Below, piece after piece: positions 16,920 to 25,641 of a DNA stretch of 64,000 nucleotides. The notes beneath the pieces are model-generated. The model saw only the letters and a program-made list of their open reading frames with translations, did no database searches and was not told the DNA's origin. The position numbers and the translations under genes are program-made. Origin of the DNA: Agrobacterium tumefaciens (lineage in GTDB: Bacteria > Pseudomonadota > Alphaproteobacteria > Rhizobiales > Rhizobiaceae); the NCBI RefSeq assembly GCF_005221385.1, contig NZ_CP039904.1, positions 1,461,501 through 1,525,500 on the forward strand, read 5' to 3'. The first letter of the stretch is position 1. Every line of letters begins with the position of its first letter.

Positions 16920-16935
16920 ACCTCAGGTAGACGTT
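16912..16935 (+). promoter_or_regulatory. ECF-type promoter-like motif upstream of the sigma gene
   Basis: GGAAT (16912-16916), 15 nt, then CGTT (16932-16935), ending 40 nt before the sigma start. It matches the element upstream of the Asp-rich gene, which suggests autoregulation and a shared regulon. This is inference from motif only. Confidence 0.4.
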
Positions 16936-16975
16936 TGGCTCGACAGATTATTCCGTTCCGTGCCAAACAAATCGC

Positions 16976-17518
16976 ATGACGAATGAAACGCCCACAGTGC
17001 CGCAGCGGCTGGTCGAGTTCCTGCCGAACCTGCGTCGATTTGCGATTTCGCTCTGCCATTCACGCGAATTGGCCGACGATCTGGTGCAGGCCGCCTGCGA
17101 GCGGGCAATCGTTGCTGCCGACAGTTTTGCACCCGATACCCGATTCGACGCCTGGATGTTTCGTATCCTGCGCAACCTCTGGATTGATCATCTGCGCCGT
17201 GCCAGGACCGCTGGTCCGCAGGAGGAGATCGAGAAGGCGCATGATGTGTCGGTGCCTTCGGGAGAAGCAGCGACGCATGCGCGCATGGAACTGATGGAGG
17301 TGGTGGCGGCCCTGCAGAAACTGCCGGAAGAGCAGCGCGAAGTGCTGGTTCTGGTCTGCGTCGAGGAGCTCAGTTACCGCGATACGGCCGATGTTCTCTC
17401 CATTCCCATCGGCACGGTCATGAGCCGGCTGGCGCGGGCACGCAAACATCTGGCGGAACTGACGGGAATAAGTCTGGGGGAGAAACGTTCGTCAGATAGG
17501 AAAGGCGGCGTTGCATGA
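16976..17518 (+). CDS. ECF-family RNA polymerase sigma factor
   Basis: This 180-residue ECF sigma has region 2 at about 15-80 (HSRELADDLVQAACERAI, then DAWMFRILRNLWIDHLRR) and region 4 at about 110-165 (LQKLPEEQREVLVLVCVEELSYRDTADVLSIPIGTVMSRLARARKHL). It redirects RNA polymerase to a small stress-type regulon. The start has no evident Shine-Dalgarno. Its stop overlaps the anti-sigma gene by 4 nt, and the upstream region carries an ECF-like promoter motif. Together with the divergent protease it forms a compact signalling locus. Confidence 0.9.
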   Translation: MTNETPTVPQRLVEFLPNLRRFAISLCHSRELADDLVQAACERAIVAADSFAPDTRFDAWMFRILRNLWIDHLRRARTAGPQEEIEKAHDVSVPSGEAATHARMELMEVVAALQKLPEEQREVLVLVCVEELSYRDTADVLSIPIGTVMSRLARARKHLAELTGISLGEKRSSDRKGGVA

Positions 17519-18267
17519 GCATGGAACATTTTGACGACGAGACATTGATGGCATTTGCCGATGGCGAACTTGACGAGGCGACCAGCCTTCGTCTTGAAAC
17601 CGCGCTCGAAACGGATGACGCGCTTGTCGAACGCCTTGCCGTTTTCCTCGACACGCGGACGGCGCTCGCCTCGACGCTCAAGCCGCTGATCGATGAGCCG
17701 GTGCCGGATGCGCTTGCTGCATCGGTACGTCGCATGGTTGAGGACGCCGAAGCGAACAGTTCCGATACGGAGGGTGCCAAGGTCATTGCTTTCCGCGGAC
17801 GGGAAAAGCCAGAGATATCCCGCTTCAGGCAGCGCTGGCTGATGCCGGTTGCAGCCTCCGTCCTCGCCGTCATTACCGGTGTTGGCGGTTTTGTCGCCGG
17901 GCGTAGCGGTCTCGAATCAGGCACATCGGTCAAGGGCGCATTGTCTGCTGCGCTCGATCGTCAACCGTCCGGCAGCGATATCGCAGTCGGTCAATCCGAA
18001 GTGCTGCGCATCGTCGCAAGTTTTGTCGATGGCCGGGGCGCACTCTGCCGCGAATACGAATTGAAACGACAGGAAGAAAACACCCTGGCCGTTGCCTGCC
18101 GGTCGGATGGCACCTGGGTAACACGTCTCGCCCTATCGTCACCAAGGGCCGACGGTTATGTTCCGGCGTCTTCACAGGAGACAATTGACACCTATCTGAC
18201 GTCTATCGAAGCCGGCGGCCCACTTTCCGCGGCGGAGGAGCAACGTGTGCTTTCGAAGGCCGAATGA
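17515..18267 (+). CDS. Anti-sigma factor with one membrane helix
   Basis: This 250-residue protein begins in the sigma stop codon (ATGA overlap). The N-terminus (FDDETLMAFADGELDEATSLRLETAL) is the short acidic helical motif typical of anti-ECF proteins; residues about 105-128 (WLMPVAASVLAVITGVGGFVAG) form a single transmembrane helix. The periplasmic C-terminal part has two Cys (ALCREYEL and AVACRSDG) that could form a disulfide and sense redox. By family logic it holds the partner sigma factor inactive at the membrane until cleaved or altered. Confidence 0.85.
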   Translation: MSMEHFDDETLMAFADGELDEATSLRLETALETDDALVERLAVFLDTRTALASTLKPLIDEPVPDALAASVRRMVEDAEANSSDTEGAKVIAFRGREKPEISRFRQRWLMPVAASVLAVITGVGGFVAGRSGLESGTSVKGALSAALDRQPSGSDIAVGQSEVLRIVASFVDGRGALCREYELKRQEENTLAVACRSDGTWVTRLALSSPRADGYVPASSQETIDTYLTSIEAGGPLSAAEEQRVLSKAE

Positions 18268-18355
18268 TGTGCTGCGCGTGTCGGCGGAATTGCCTTACTT
18301 TTTTTGACCAAGGCACTTGCTTCGGCCTCATTCCCTGTCAAAGCAGTCAGCTAGT

Positions 18356-19609
18356 CTACGATGAGCTAATCTGAGTTCTGGAGGGGCGCAGCGAGATTGC
18401 CAGGGGCAGCGCTGTCACAACCACCGGCAAGATGAGTACCGACCACGCTGCCCCGTAGCCAAAACTGTCGACCAGCAGCCCGAAGAGGTAGGGGCCAATT
18501 GCCATGACAGCCAAACAGATCGTGGACGCGAAGGCGATTGTCGATGCTATCGAACCTTTCGGTGCGCTCTCGGCGATCTGCAGAAGATAAAGCGGAAACC
18601 AGCCGATGCCGAATATCCCCAATATGGCGAGCACCAGGAGGATCACCAGCGGCGGAGTGCCGATGGGAAGAAGCGCCAGGATTGTCGCAGCGCCGGCGGC
18701 AATGACGGATACCAGGCCAAAGGATTGACCGCGAAGACCGGGCCGGAAACGATCGCTGAGCCAGGGCAGGAGAATTCGGCCGGGAATGCCCGCAAGCTGC
18801 GTGGCGGCAAACATCGAAGAAGCGGCAAAAAGGCCTAGCCCCAATCCATCCGCCATGAAGCCGATCGCGTGTGCGGTCAAGGTGAATTGAAACGCAGACA
18901 TGGCGATACCGAGCCGCAATACGGGCCAGAAGCTGCGATCCTGCCCGACGATGCGGACGAGTTTGCCTAGAGATAGTGGACGCTCGGTTTTTGCGGCCAA
19001 ATCGCCTCCCTCGCGATACAGCCCCCAGAAAAGCGCCGCGCCGACAATGGAAACACCGGCGCAAAGCCATGCTGCGGCATGCCACCCGTAACGGACCGCC
19101 ATGAAAGGCAGGAGAGCGGCTGCAATCATTGTTCCAAAGGGAACCGCCGCCTGTCTGAACCCTGTGGCAATGCCGCGTTTGGCAGGTGGGAACCAGCGCA
19201 TGATCGCCCGCGTGCCGCCCGGTTGGACGGCCGCATAGGTGCCGCCCAGAAAAGCGATGCAAACAAGCAGCGCGGGCAGGCTGTCTGCGAATGCCGCTGC
19301 ACAGGCCATGGCGATCGCCATGCCGAGCATGGCAATGCCGACGATGCGACGTTCACCGTGAATATCAATGGCGCGGCCGAGCATGAACATTGTCGCGATC
19401 TGGACGCCGTTCATAACGGTCACGGCAAGCGATGCAGATGCGAGGGAGACCCCGAATGCTTCCCGCCAGAAGGGCACGAGAATGTAAATTCCCTGCGATA
19501 CGAATGAGCCTGCGGTTTGCGTTCCGACCGCCACGGCAAGGACTGCCCAGATCCGGGGATCGGTCTCGGACGTGGGTGTGGGCGAGGACAAAGAAATCTG
19601 TGACGACAC
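18356..19609 (-). CDS. MFS transporter
   Basis: This is a 417-residue, 12-helix major-facilitator protein. The loop 2-3 motif is present as LGRAIDIHGERRIVG and the helix 4-5 region as GGTRAIMRWFPPAKRGIATGFRQAAVPFG, typical of sugar-acid/anion type MFS proteins. The start is GTG at 19609, 6 nt behind AGGAG. It is divergent from the LysR regulator, which is likely to control it. The substrate is not predictable from sequence. Confidence 0.85.
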   Translation of the reverse strand: MSSQISLSSPTPTSETDPRIWAVLAVAVGTQTAGSFVSQGIYILVPFWREAFGVSLASASLAVTVMNGVQIATMFMLGRAIDIHGERRIVGIAMLGMAIAMACAAAFADSLPALLVCIAFLGGTYAAVQPGGTRAIMRWFPPAKRGIATGFRQAAVPFGTMIAAALLPFMAVRYGWHAAAWLCAGVSIVGAALFWGLYREGGDLAAKTERPLSLGKLVRIVGQDRSFWPVLRLGIAMSAFQFTLTAHAIGFMADGLGLGLFAASSMFAATQLAGIPGRILLPWLSDRFRPGLRGQSFGLVSVIAAGAATILALLPIGTPPLVILLVLAILGIFGIGWFPLYLLQIAESAPKGSIASTIAFASTICLAVMAIGPYLFGLLVDSFGYGAAWSVLILPVVVTALPLAISLRPSRTQISSS

Positions 19610-19686
19610 GAAAAGCTCCTATCAGGGTTTTCGTGCGATAACCTTTCTGGTCAGCCGACAGAATTAGGAGCTTGCAAGTTTCAGCG

Positions 19687-19701
19687 ATAACAGCTTGTTA
19701 T
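19687..19701. promoter_or_regulatory. Palindrome at the LysR start, probable operator
   Basis: ATAACAGCTTGTTAT is a palindrome of 6-bp arms around GCT, and it runs into the LysR ATG at 19700. LysR proteins commonly bind such dyads beside their own start and repress themselves while activating the divergent gene, here the MFS transporter. Confidence 0.45.
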
Positions 19702-20551
19702 GCAAGTCATGCGCTCATTGGATCCTGAAGCCGTCGAGGCTTTTCTTCTTGTTGCCGAATTGCAGTCGTTCACGCGGGTCGCAGGCGTTATGAATACGAC
19801 GCAGGCGGCCATATCCCTGCGCTTGCGCCGGCTCGAAGACTTGCTGGGGCATCGCCTCGTCGAACGGACGCCACGCCGCGTGCGGTTGACGGCTGCAGGC
19901 GAACGCTTCCTGGAGCCGGCGCGGGCCTATGTCGCTGCCGGTCGTCGCGCGCTTGATGTCTTTGAACAGGAGCCAACGCGTCTGGCGATTGGCGTCACCC
20001 ATCATCTGATCGGGGCCGACCTGCCTCGGATACTTCGGGTCGTCAGCGAGTGCGAGACGAGCGTGACGCTTCATCTTCGTACGGCCGGCACAAGAACCCT
20101 GCTTGACCTCTATGATGCCGGAGAACTCGACGCGATCGTGGTGCTGCGGCACGATGATATCCGCCGGGATGGGGAACCTCTGTTTCAGGAGAGCTTTGGC
20201 TGGTATTGCAGCGAGGATTTTGATCTGCCTTCAAACCTCCCGGTGCCGCTGGTGCTTCAACCGGAACCCTGCAATTTGCGCGCCATGGCGCTTCGGGCGC
20301 TGGAAACAGCGGATATCCCCTGGCGTGAGGCGTTTGTCGGCACCGGCGCAACAGCGGTCGGAGCCGCGGCTGAAGCCGGGATTGGCATAGCGCTTCTGGC
20401 ACAAAGCGCAGCCCCCGCCGGTGTGCGGCAGGTCAGGGGCCGCGCGCTACCGGAACTTCCGAAACTGGATGTCGTGATGATTTCGACCGTCACCGGCGAC
20501 AGCGCGAATGCCGTGCTTCGACGGATCACCGGGGCATTTCGATCATCCTGA
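19700..20551 (+). CDS. LysR-family transcriptional regulator
   Basis: This 283-residue regulator has the N-terminal winged helix SLDPEAVEAFLLVAELQSFTRVAGVMNTTQAAISLRLRRLEDLLGHRLVERTPRRVRLTAAGERFL (written here as several joined motifs: EAFLLVAELQSFT; QAAISLRLRRLEDLLG; ERTPRRVRLTAAG) and a truncated-length type-2 periplasmic-binding effector domain after residue 90. An alternative start is the ATG at 19709. It is divergent from the MFS gene and presumably regulates it. The inducer is unknown. Confidence 0.9.
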   Translation: MQVMRSLDPEAVEAFLLVAELQSFTRVAGVMNTTQAAISLRLRRLEDLLGHRLVERTPRRVRLTAAGERFLEPARAYVAAGRRALDVFEQEPTRLAIGVTHHLIGADLPRILRVVSECETSVTLHLRTAGTRTLLDLYDAGELDAIVVLRHDDIRRDGEPLFQESFGWYCSEDFDLPSNLPVPLVLQPEPCNLRAMALRALETADIPWREAFVGTGATAVGAAAEAGIGIALLAQSAAPAGVRQVRGRALPELPKLDVVMISTVTGDSANAVLRRITGAFRSS

Positions 20552-20614
20552 TCTAGCGTGTGGGTGGCCGGAAGCACTGAGAAATCGGCCAGTCGAGTTC
20601 TGGCGCATGCAAGA

Positions 20615-21862
20615 TTACCAACGCGGCACACGCCTTTCATAAGCGGGGTCGAAGAGCTTCATGTAGGCTGTGTCATCGCGCTCCTTCATCGCGGTCTGCT
20701 CATAAAGAGCCGCAAGTTCGGCGAGCTTCTGCCGATTGAGGCTGACGCCAAGTCCGGGCGCTTTCGGCACATCCAGACGACCGTTTCGGAATGTGAAAGG
20801 GGTGCCCTCGATCACATCGACGCCCGTCCATGGGTAATGTGTGTCGCAATCGAAACTAAGGTTCGGCGTTGCTGCAGCCACATGCACCATCGCCGCAAGG
20901 GTAATGCCGAGGTGGGAATTGGAATGCATGGAAACACCAAGCCCCAGTGTTTCGCAGGTCTTTGCGAGATGGGTCGAAGCGCGCAATCCGCCCCAATAAT
21001 GGTGATCTGACAGCACGATCTGTACCGCATTTTTACGGAAGGCGGTGGCGATCTGGTCGAACTCCAGAACGATCATGTTGGTGGCGAGCGGGATTGAGGT
21101 TGCGGCCGCCACCTGCGCCATCTGGTCCATGCCGATGACCGGGTCCTCAAGATATTCGAGAATATTTTCAAGCTTGCGGGCAATGTAGATGGCCGTTTCC
21201 ACTGTCCAGCCGCCATTCGGGTCGATCCTCAGGGGGTGATGGGGAAAGGCTTGCCGCAGCTTCAGCATCGTCTCGATCTCGAGATCGGGATGCAGCACGC
21301 CGCCCTTCAGTTTCAGCGATTGAAAACCGTAGGCGTCGACCATTTTCCGGGCTTCGCCGACCATCTGGTCAGGCGTCAGAACCTCTCCCCATTCATCCGC
21401 CGCTTCGCCGATATGGCCTGCAAATTTGAAAAACAGATAGGCGCTGAAAGGTACGCTTGTGCGAACCGCCCCGCCAAGCAGGTCTGAAACTGGCCGCCCA
21501 AGCAGCTTGCCCTGAATGTCGAGGCAGGGGACTTCGAAGGCCGAGGCAACCACATCCGTCAGCTTGTGATCGGCGACAGCCGATTTGGCATTGATGCCAC
21601 CGCCGCCCGGCAAAGCCGTAATGATACGCGATTTCAGTTCGTGAAGATGAAACGGGTCCAGTCCGATGAGGGCTGGTGCAGCGCGACGCAACCCGTCCAG
21701 CGCCTTGATGCTTCCGTAACTCTCCCCAAGCCCGGTCGTGCCGTCGTCGCATATGACTTCGATGATGGTGCGCAGCGCATGGGGCTGATGGACACCCTTG
21801 CAATTCAGCAATGGCCGGTCGGGAATGGCGACCGGAGTGAGGTGGATTTCGGCTATGCGCAT
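20615..21862 (-). CDS. Glucarate-dehydratase-like enolase-superfamily enzyme
   Basis: This 415-residue enolase-superfamily protein has the lid domain (MRIAEIHLTPVAIPDRPLLN) and a barrel with catalytic-site motifs SLKLKGG (KxK base), LRIDPNGG, LEYLEDP, ATNM, SDHHYWGG and SMHSNSHLG. The order and the His in HSNSH are those of the glucarate dehydratase branch, which removes water from aldarates to give 5-keto-4-deoxyglucarate. Lys-Asp/His chemistry could also serve another acid sugar. It is the last gene of the alginate-linked unit, starting with AAGGAG at 9 nt and only 1 nt after the preceding cistron. Confidence 0.8.
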   Translation of the reverse strand: MRIAEIHLTPVAIPDRPLLNCKGVHQPHALRTIIEVICDDGTTGLGESYGSIKALDGLRRAAPALIGLDPFHLHELKSRIITALPGGGGINAKSAVADHKLTDVVASAFEVPCLDIQGKLLGRPVSDLLGGAVRTSVPFSAYLFFKFAGHIGEAADEWGEVLTPDQMVGEARKMVDAYGFQSLKLKGGVLHPDLEIETMLKLRQAFPHHPLRIDPNGGWTVETAIYIARKLENILEYLEDPVIGMDQMAQVAAATSIPLATNMIVLEFDQIATAFRKNAVQIVLSDHHYWGGLRASTHLAKTCETLGLGVSMHSNSHLGITLAAMVHVAAATPNLSFDCDTHYPWTGVDVIEGTPFTFRNGRLDVPKAPGLGVSLNRQKLAELAALYEQTAMKERDDTAYMKLFDPAYERRVPRW

Positions 21863-21863
21863 A

Positions 21864-22661
21864 TCAAGAAACTCCTTGTCGCCACCAGTGGCGCGCAGCC
21901 TTCAGCGCATCTTCCAGTGGTGGCAGTTGGGGGTGCCAGTGGCGTTCCCATTCGAGGCTGAGGGGAATTTGCCGTTCGTCCGGTTGGAGCAACGAAAGCA
22001 GTTCCGCGATGGGAAAGTTGCCCTGGCCTGGCAGAACGTAGCGCCGTTTTCCGTCTTCATCCGTCGTGCTATCCTTGACGTGCAGATGGACGGTGTTTTT
22101 AGCGATGTGGCGCCAAAGGGTTTTGAGATCGGTGCCTTTGGCCCATGTATGATGGGTATCCCACAATATCCGGGCCGTCGGTACGTGTTCCAGAAAAGCG
22201 AGCAACTGATCGAAATCGGCCAGCGCATCGTGGGTTTCGATCATAAGCTCGACATTCAGCCCGCGTGATTGCCGCAGACCCTGCCACTTGTCCAGCAGCG
22301 TCGCTGCGCGATCCAACTCCTCCGCCCCAATTTTTTTGCCACCATCGAATATTCGCAGATAAGCGATGTTGGCGGCTTCTGCCCAGATAATGAAGGGGTC
22401 GAGCTCGGAGAGACTGCTGCTTCCGAACAGCCGCATGGATGTGTTGAGAGCGGCAATTCTGATGTTGCGTTCGGTCAGAAAAGTGGCAAATCGGGCAGGG
22501 GTGCCGAACTCGGCAACGAGCGCGGAGATCAGGTCTATGGTGCCGGATAGTGCGCGCAATTCCACGCTTGTTATGCCATGGCGCTCTGCCAGATCGGCCG
22601 TCTCATGCAGGCTGAGGTCGGAGCAGCCGAGGGTCGAAAAGCAATAGTCGGAACCGCTCAT
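21864..22661 (-). CDS. Sugar phosphate isomerase/epimerase-like TIM barrel
   Basis: This 265-residue xylose-isomerase-like (AP_endonuc_2) barrel has VELRALSG near the N-terminus, NVELMIETHDALADFDQLL with a metal-binding Glu, ILWDTHHTWAKG with Asp and His ligands, VHLHVKDS, and a C-terminal LSLEWERHWHP with the last Glu ligand. Members are metal-dependent isomerases, epimerases or dehydratases of sugar acids. The ATG overlaps the preceding stop (ATGA), so translation is coupled to the 2-hydroxyacid dehydrogenase. Its substrate is unknown; the context suggests a derivative of uronates. Confidence 0.75.
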   Translation of the reverse strand: MSGSDYCFSTLGCSDLSLHETADLAERHGITSVELRALSGTIDLISALVAEFGTPARFATFLTERNIRIAALNTSMRLFGSSSLSELDPFIIWAEAANIAYLRIFDGGKKIGAEELDRAATLLDKWQGLRQSRGLNVELMIETHDALADFDQLLAFLEHVPTARILWDTHHTWAKGTDLKTLWRHIAKNTVHLHVKDSTTDEDGKRRYVLPGQGNFPIAELLSLLQPDERQIPLSLEWERHWHPQLPPLEDALKAARHWWRQGVS

Positions 22662-23692
22662 GCCATACGCTCCATATCCTGCTTATAGACCGGGTGGAGT
22701 GGCGCAAGCCCCGCCACGAAGCGTTCAATCTCGGTAATGGCCAGATCGGAAAGTGCGCGCAATTCGTTGCCCAGCGCCCCGGCTATATGAGGGGTGAGCA
22801 CGACATTGGGCAGATCGTAAAATGGGCTGTCCGTTGGCAAGGGTTCGGGTTCGGGCGTGTCGATCAGGATGCGCAACCGTCCGGAAAGCGCCTCGGCCAG
22901 CAATGCCTCGTGATCCACCAGCCAACCCCGCGCGGTGTTGATGAAGATGGCATGATCGGCCATCAGCGCCAGTTCACGGGCGCCGATCATATGGCGCGTT
23001 TCCGGCAGGATCGGTGCGTGCAGCGAGACCACATCGGAGCAGGCGAGAAGTTCATCCAGCTCCGTTTTCCTCGCGCCGAGGGAGGCTGCCTCTTCCGCCG
23101 AAAGAAAGGGATCGTAAACGGCAATCTCAAATTTGCTGCGCGCCAGCATCTCCATCACCAGCCGCCCGATGCGTGAGGCGCCGACAATGCCAACCTTGCG
23201 GGCATGATTGCCGAGATGCGGCAGGCTTCTGCCACGCCGGCTGCCAAAAACGCCGGTGCCGCGCTCCGCCCTGTGTTCATCCCGCAACCGAAAGACATCC
23301 TTGCCGCACATGATGATCGCCGCATAGGTGAATTCGGCAACCGGCACGGCCATGGCGGAAGCTGCTGTCGTGACGAGAATATCGGACGTTTCCCAGAATT
23401 CTGCGGGCGCAACCATCCGCACCGATGATGCCGCATAGGCCAGCATCTTCAGCCGTGGCGCGCGGGAAAGTCGTTCGCGCGTGAGGGATGGCGTACCCCA
23501 GGCAGCGAGCAGAATGTCAGCTTCGGCGAGAGCTTCGGCACCTTCAGCGGTGTCGAAATCCGTATGGGGAAAACCCGGAATAATGTCCGCTATCGCATTC
23601 AGCCGCGCCCATTCGCGCGAACCGAAGAACGCTTCGGGAAGCTCGCTGCGCATGGCGATCAGCAGGCGTGGTTTATTCTCGGAATGTTTCAT
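22658..23692 (-). CDS. D-2-hydroxyacid dehydrogenase family protein
   Basis: This 344-residue NAD(P)-dependent dehydrogenase of the D-isomer family has the Rossmann motif VGIVGASRIGRLVMEML, then HAPILPETRHMIG, the catalytic-Arg segment INTARGWLVDHEAL, and the His of LTPHIAGALGNEL. The first glycine box is GxxxxxG-like with Ala-Ser where a GxGxxG Gly is common. It would reduce a 2-keto acid or oxidise a 2-hydroxy acid. It is translationally coupled (ATGA overlap) to both neighbours in the alginate-linked unit. Confidence 0.8.
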   Translation of the reverse strand: MKHSENKPRLLIAMRSELPEAFFGSREWARLNAIADIIPGFPHTDFDTAEGAEALAEADILLAAWGTPSLTRERLSRAPRLKMLAYAASSVRMVAPAEFWETSDILVTTAASAMAVPVAEFTYAAIIMCGKDVFRLRDEHRAERGTGVFGSRRGRSLPHLGNHARKVGIVGASRIGRLVMEMLARSKFEIAVYDPFLSAEEAASLGARKTELDELLACSDVVSLHAPILPETRHMIGARELALMADHAIFINTARGWLVDHEALLAEALSGRLRILIDTPEPEPLPTDSPFYDLPNVVLTPHIAGALGNELRALSDLAITEIERFVAGLAPLHPVYKQDMERMA

Positions 23693-24858
23693 GCGCGCAC
23701 CGGATTTGAAATGGGGCGGATGTCGATGCTGGAAACATCAATCTCGATCGGTTGAGAACCGGGTTGCAGGATCACATCGAGAAAAAGTTCGGGCGGTGCC
23801 TTGCCCGGCCGCAGTTTCAGGGGAGGGGTCCTTAACGCGCCTCGCCACTGTGCGGACGGAAAGGAAAAGAGCCTGCCGTCATCCGCACGGAACGGTGCGA
23901 GCGCCGTCATCGTCTGTCCTTCGGTTGCGACATCTTTCAGCCGCAGCGATATTCCCAGAACCCCATCATGGGCCGGTATCTCCACATTACAGATCGCTTC
24001 CACCCAGACGCCGGTGCCGGGGTGGACAAGCTGCCCGCCAAGACGATGGTTCTGCTCACCCGTTTCGGTGACTGTCCGGGCCGAGAGATCCGATGCGAGA
24101 TTGCCGGCTGGATTGTTTACCGGATCGAAGCGATCATCCTTTGACAGGAGCCGGGCAGGCGCACGGGGCACGATCGTTTCGAGGTAGTCCGCCAGCAATT
24201 TTCCGACGGCAAAGGCGCCGGGTACGGAAAAATGGGTTCCGTCATCGGAATAGGCTGGATAGGGCTCGCCGAATTCGCTGTCAGGATCGACCCATGCCGC
24301 GTTCCAGTCGAAGATATGGCAATTGGCGTTGTTTGCCGCAAATTCGATGCTTTGCCGGTTGATCCAGTGCGCCTTGGCTCGCTCCGCACCGCCTGCGGGC
24401 CATTTCCCGACGCTTCGCGCCAGAATGGGAAGCAGGATCACGGTCTTGCCGGCGGTGAGCAGGACTGAGGCGATCCTTGCCCGCGTATCGGCAATCGTCT
24501 GGCGCGTTTCCACCACCATGTCGTTGGTGCCGGCATCGACAATGATCAGGTCGAAATCCGATTGCAGCAACCGAGGCAATCGCCGCTCGATCTCGACCGC
24601 CTTCTGGCCGGAAACCCCGAAATTGAGGCCGGAAAAGAACCGGCTGACACCGGGCCGGTTGCTCGGCTCCCACCCAGACGGCACGGATGGATCGTGGTGG
24701 ACCGGGCAACAAAGCCTGCCATGCGACAGGACCTCGGCCCAGCTCATCCAGCCGCGTGCCGATGTGGCAAGCGAGCTGGCGTCACCAATATGGTTCTGCT
24801 GGACGAGCGAGGTGCCGAGAATGGCAATCCGGCTCGCCCTTGGTAACGATACGGACAT
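23689..24858 (-). CDS. SGNH/GDSL hydrolase, cytosolic
   Basis: This is a protein of about 389 residues. The SGNH blocks are visible: IAILGTSLVQQNH with the nucleophile Ser, NFGVSGQKA with the Gly, VDAGTNDMVVETR with the Asn, and DDGTHFSVPGAF with the Asp-x-x-His pair. A C-terminal beta-rich domain (about 230-389) follows. There is no signal peptide. The start at the ATG at 24858 lies 16 nt after the SDR stop; ribosome-site support is weak. SGNH enzymes of this kind are often carbohydrate O-acetylesterases. Being cytosolic and inside an alginate operon, it could remove acetyl groups from imported bacterial alginate. Confidence 0.8.
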   Translation of the reverse strand: MSVSLPRASRIAILGTSLVQQNHIGDASSLATSARGWMSWAEVLSHGRLCCPVHHDPSVPSGWEPSNRPGVSRFFSGLNFGVSGQKAVEIERRLPRLLQSDFDLIIVDAGTNDMVVETRQTIADTRARIASVLLTAGKTVILLPILARSVGKWPAGGAERAKAHWINRQSIEFAANNANCHIFDWNAAWVDPDSEFGEPYPAYSDDGTHFSVPGAFAVGKLLADYLETIVPRAPARLLSKDDRFDPVNNPAGNLASDLSARTVTETGEQNHRLGGQLVHPGTGVWVEAICNVEIPAHDGVLGISLRLKDVATEGQTMTALAPFRADDGRLFSFPSAQWRGALRTPPLKLRPGKAPPELFLDVILQPGSQPIEIDVSSIDIRPISNPVRA

Positions 24859-24874
24859 GGTTTTTACCGGGATA

Positions 24875-25624
24875 TCAGGAGAACAGGACGCCGCCATTGA
24901 TGTCGTAGCAGGCGCCGGTGACATAGGCGGCATCGTCAGATGCGAGGAAGGCTACCAGACCGGCAACGTCTTCGCTCGACCCTTCGCGCTTGAGCGACGT
25001 CGCGCCGGCCACCCGTTCACGCACCTCCGGCTTGGTGAAGGTGTCGTGGAAGGTGGTCGAGATCATTCCGGGGCAAACGGCGTTAACACGGATATCAGGG
25101 CCGACTTCCTTGGCAAGGCCACGGGTGAAGGTCATCACGGCACCCTTGGAGGTCGCATAGGCAAGAGCGCCCGGGCCGCCGCCATCACGGCCGGCCTGCG
25201 ACGAGAAGGTGACGATGGCCCCGCCCTTTGCCATTTTCGGCAGCGCGGCCTTGGTGGTCAGGAACAGCGATGTCAGATTGACGTCGAGGACCTGATGCCA
25301 GAAGGCTTCATCCATCTCTGCAACTGTCTTGCGGGCGATCAGGCCGCCGGCAACATGGACGAGGCCATGGATCTCGCCGAATTTGTCGGCAGCTGTGGAT
25401 ATGGCTGCCTCAACGTCGCTTGCATTGGTGAGATCCGCCTTGATGGCCAGAGCCGAGCGGCCAAGCTTTTCGATTTCGGTAACGGCTGTAGCCGCACCAT
25501 CGGCAGCACCATTATAGGTAAGAACGACATTGGCGCCTTCCTGCGCAAAACGGATGGCACATGCCCGGCCGATATCCCGGCCGGCGCCGGCGACAACAAC
25601 GGTCCTGTTGGTAAAACGCTGCAT
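24875..25624 (-). CDS. SDR oxidoreductase, probable DEH reductase of alginate catabolism
   Basis: This 249-residue short-chain dehydrogenase has the cofactor motif [23 protein letters not shown]-equivalent VHVAGG, catalytic YATSK and the C-terminal [10 protein letters not shown] loop. In Agrobacterium an SDR directly beside the PL15 exolyase reduces the lyase product 4-deoxy-L-erythro-5-hexoseulose uronate (DEH) to 2-keto-3-deoxygluconate using NAD(P)H. The position here, 17 nt after the lyase stop, supports that role. Measured cofactor choice cannot be read from the sequence. The KDG kinase and aldolase that would follow are not in the window. Confidence 0.8.
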   Translation of the reverse strand: MQRFTNRTVVVAGAGRDIGRACAIRFAQEGANVVLTYNGAADGAATAVTEIEKLGRSALAIKADLTNASDVEAAISTAADKFGEIHGLVHVAGGLIARKTVAEMDEAFWHQVLDVNLTSLFLTTKAALPKMAKGGAIVTFSSQAGRDGGGPGALAYATSKGAVMTFTRGLAKEVGPDIRVNAVCPGMISTTFHDTFTKPEVRERVAGATSLKREGSSEDVAGLVAFLASDDAAYVTGACYDINGGVLFS

Positions 25625-25641
25625 TGGAAAACCTCGTATGG

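Noticed and set aside
18268..18355. T-rich stretch after the anti-sigma gene as a terminator
   Set aside because: A TTTTTTT run is present but no stable stem precedes it.
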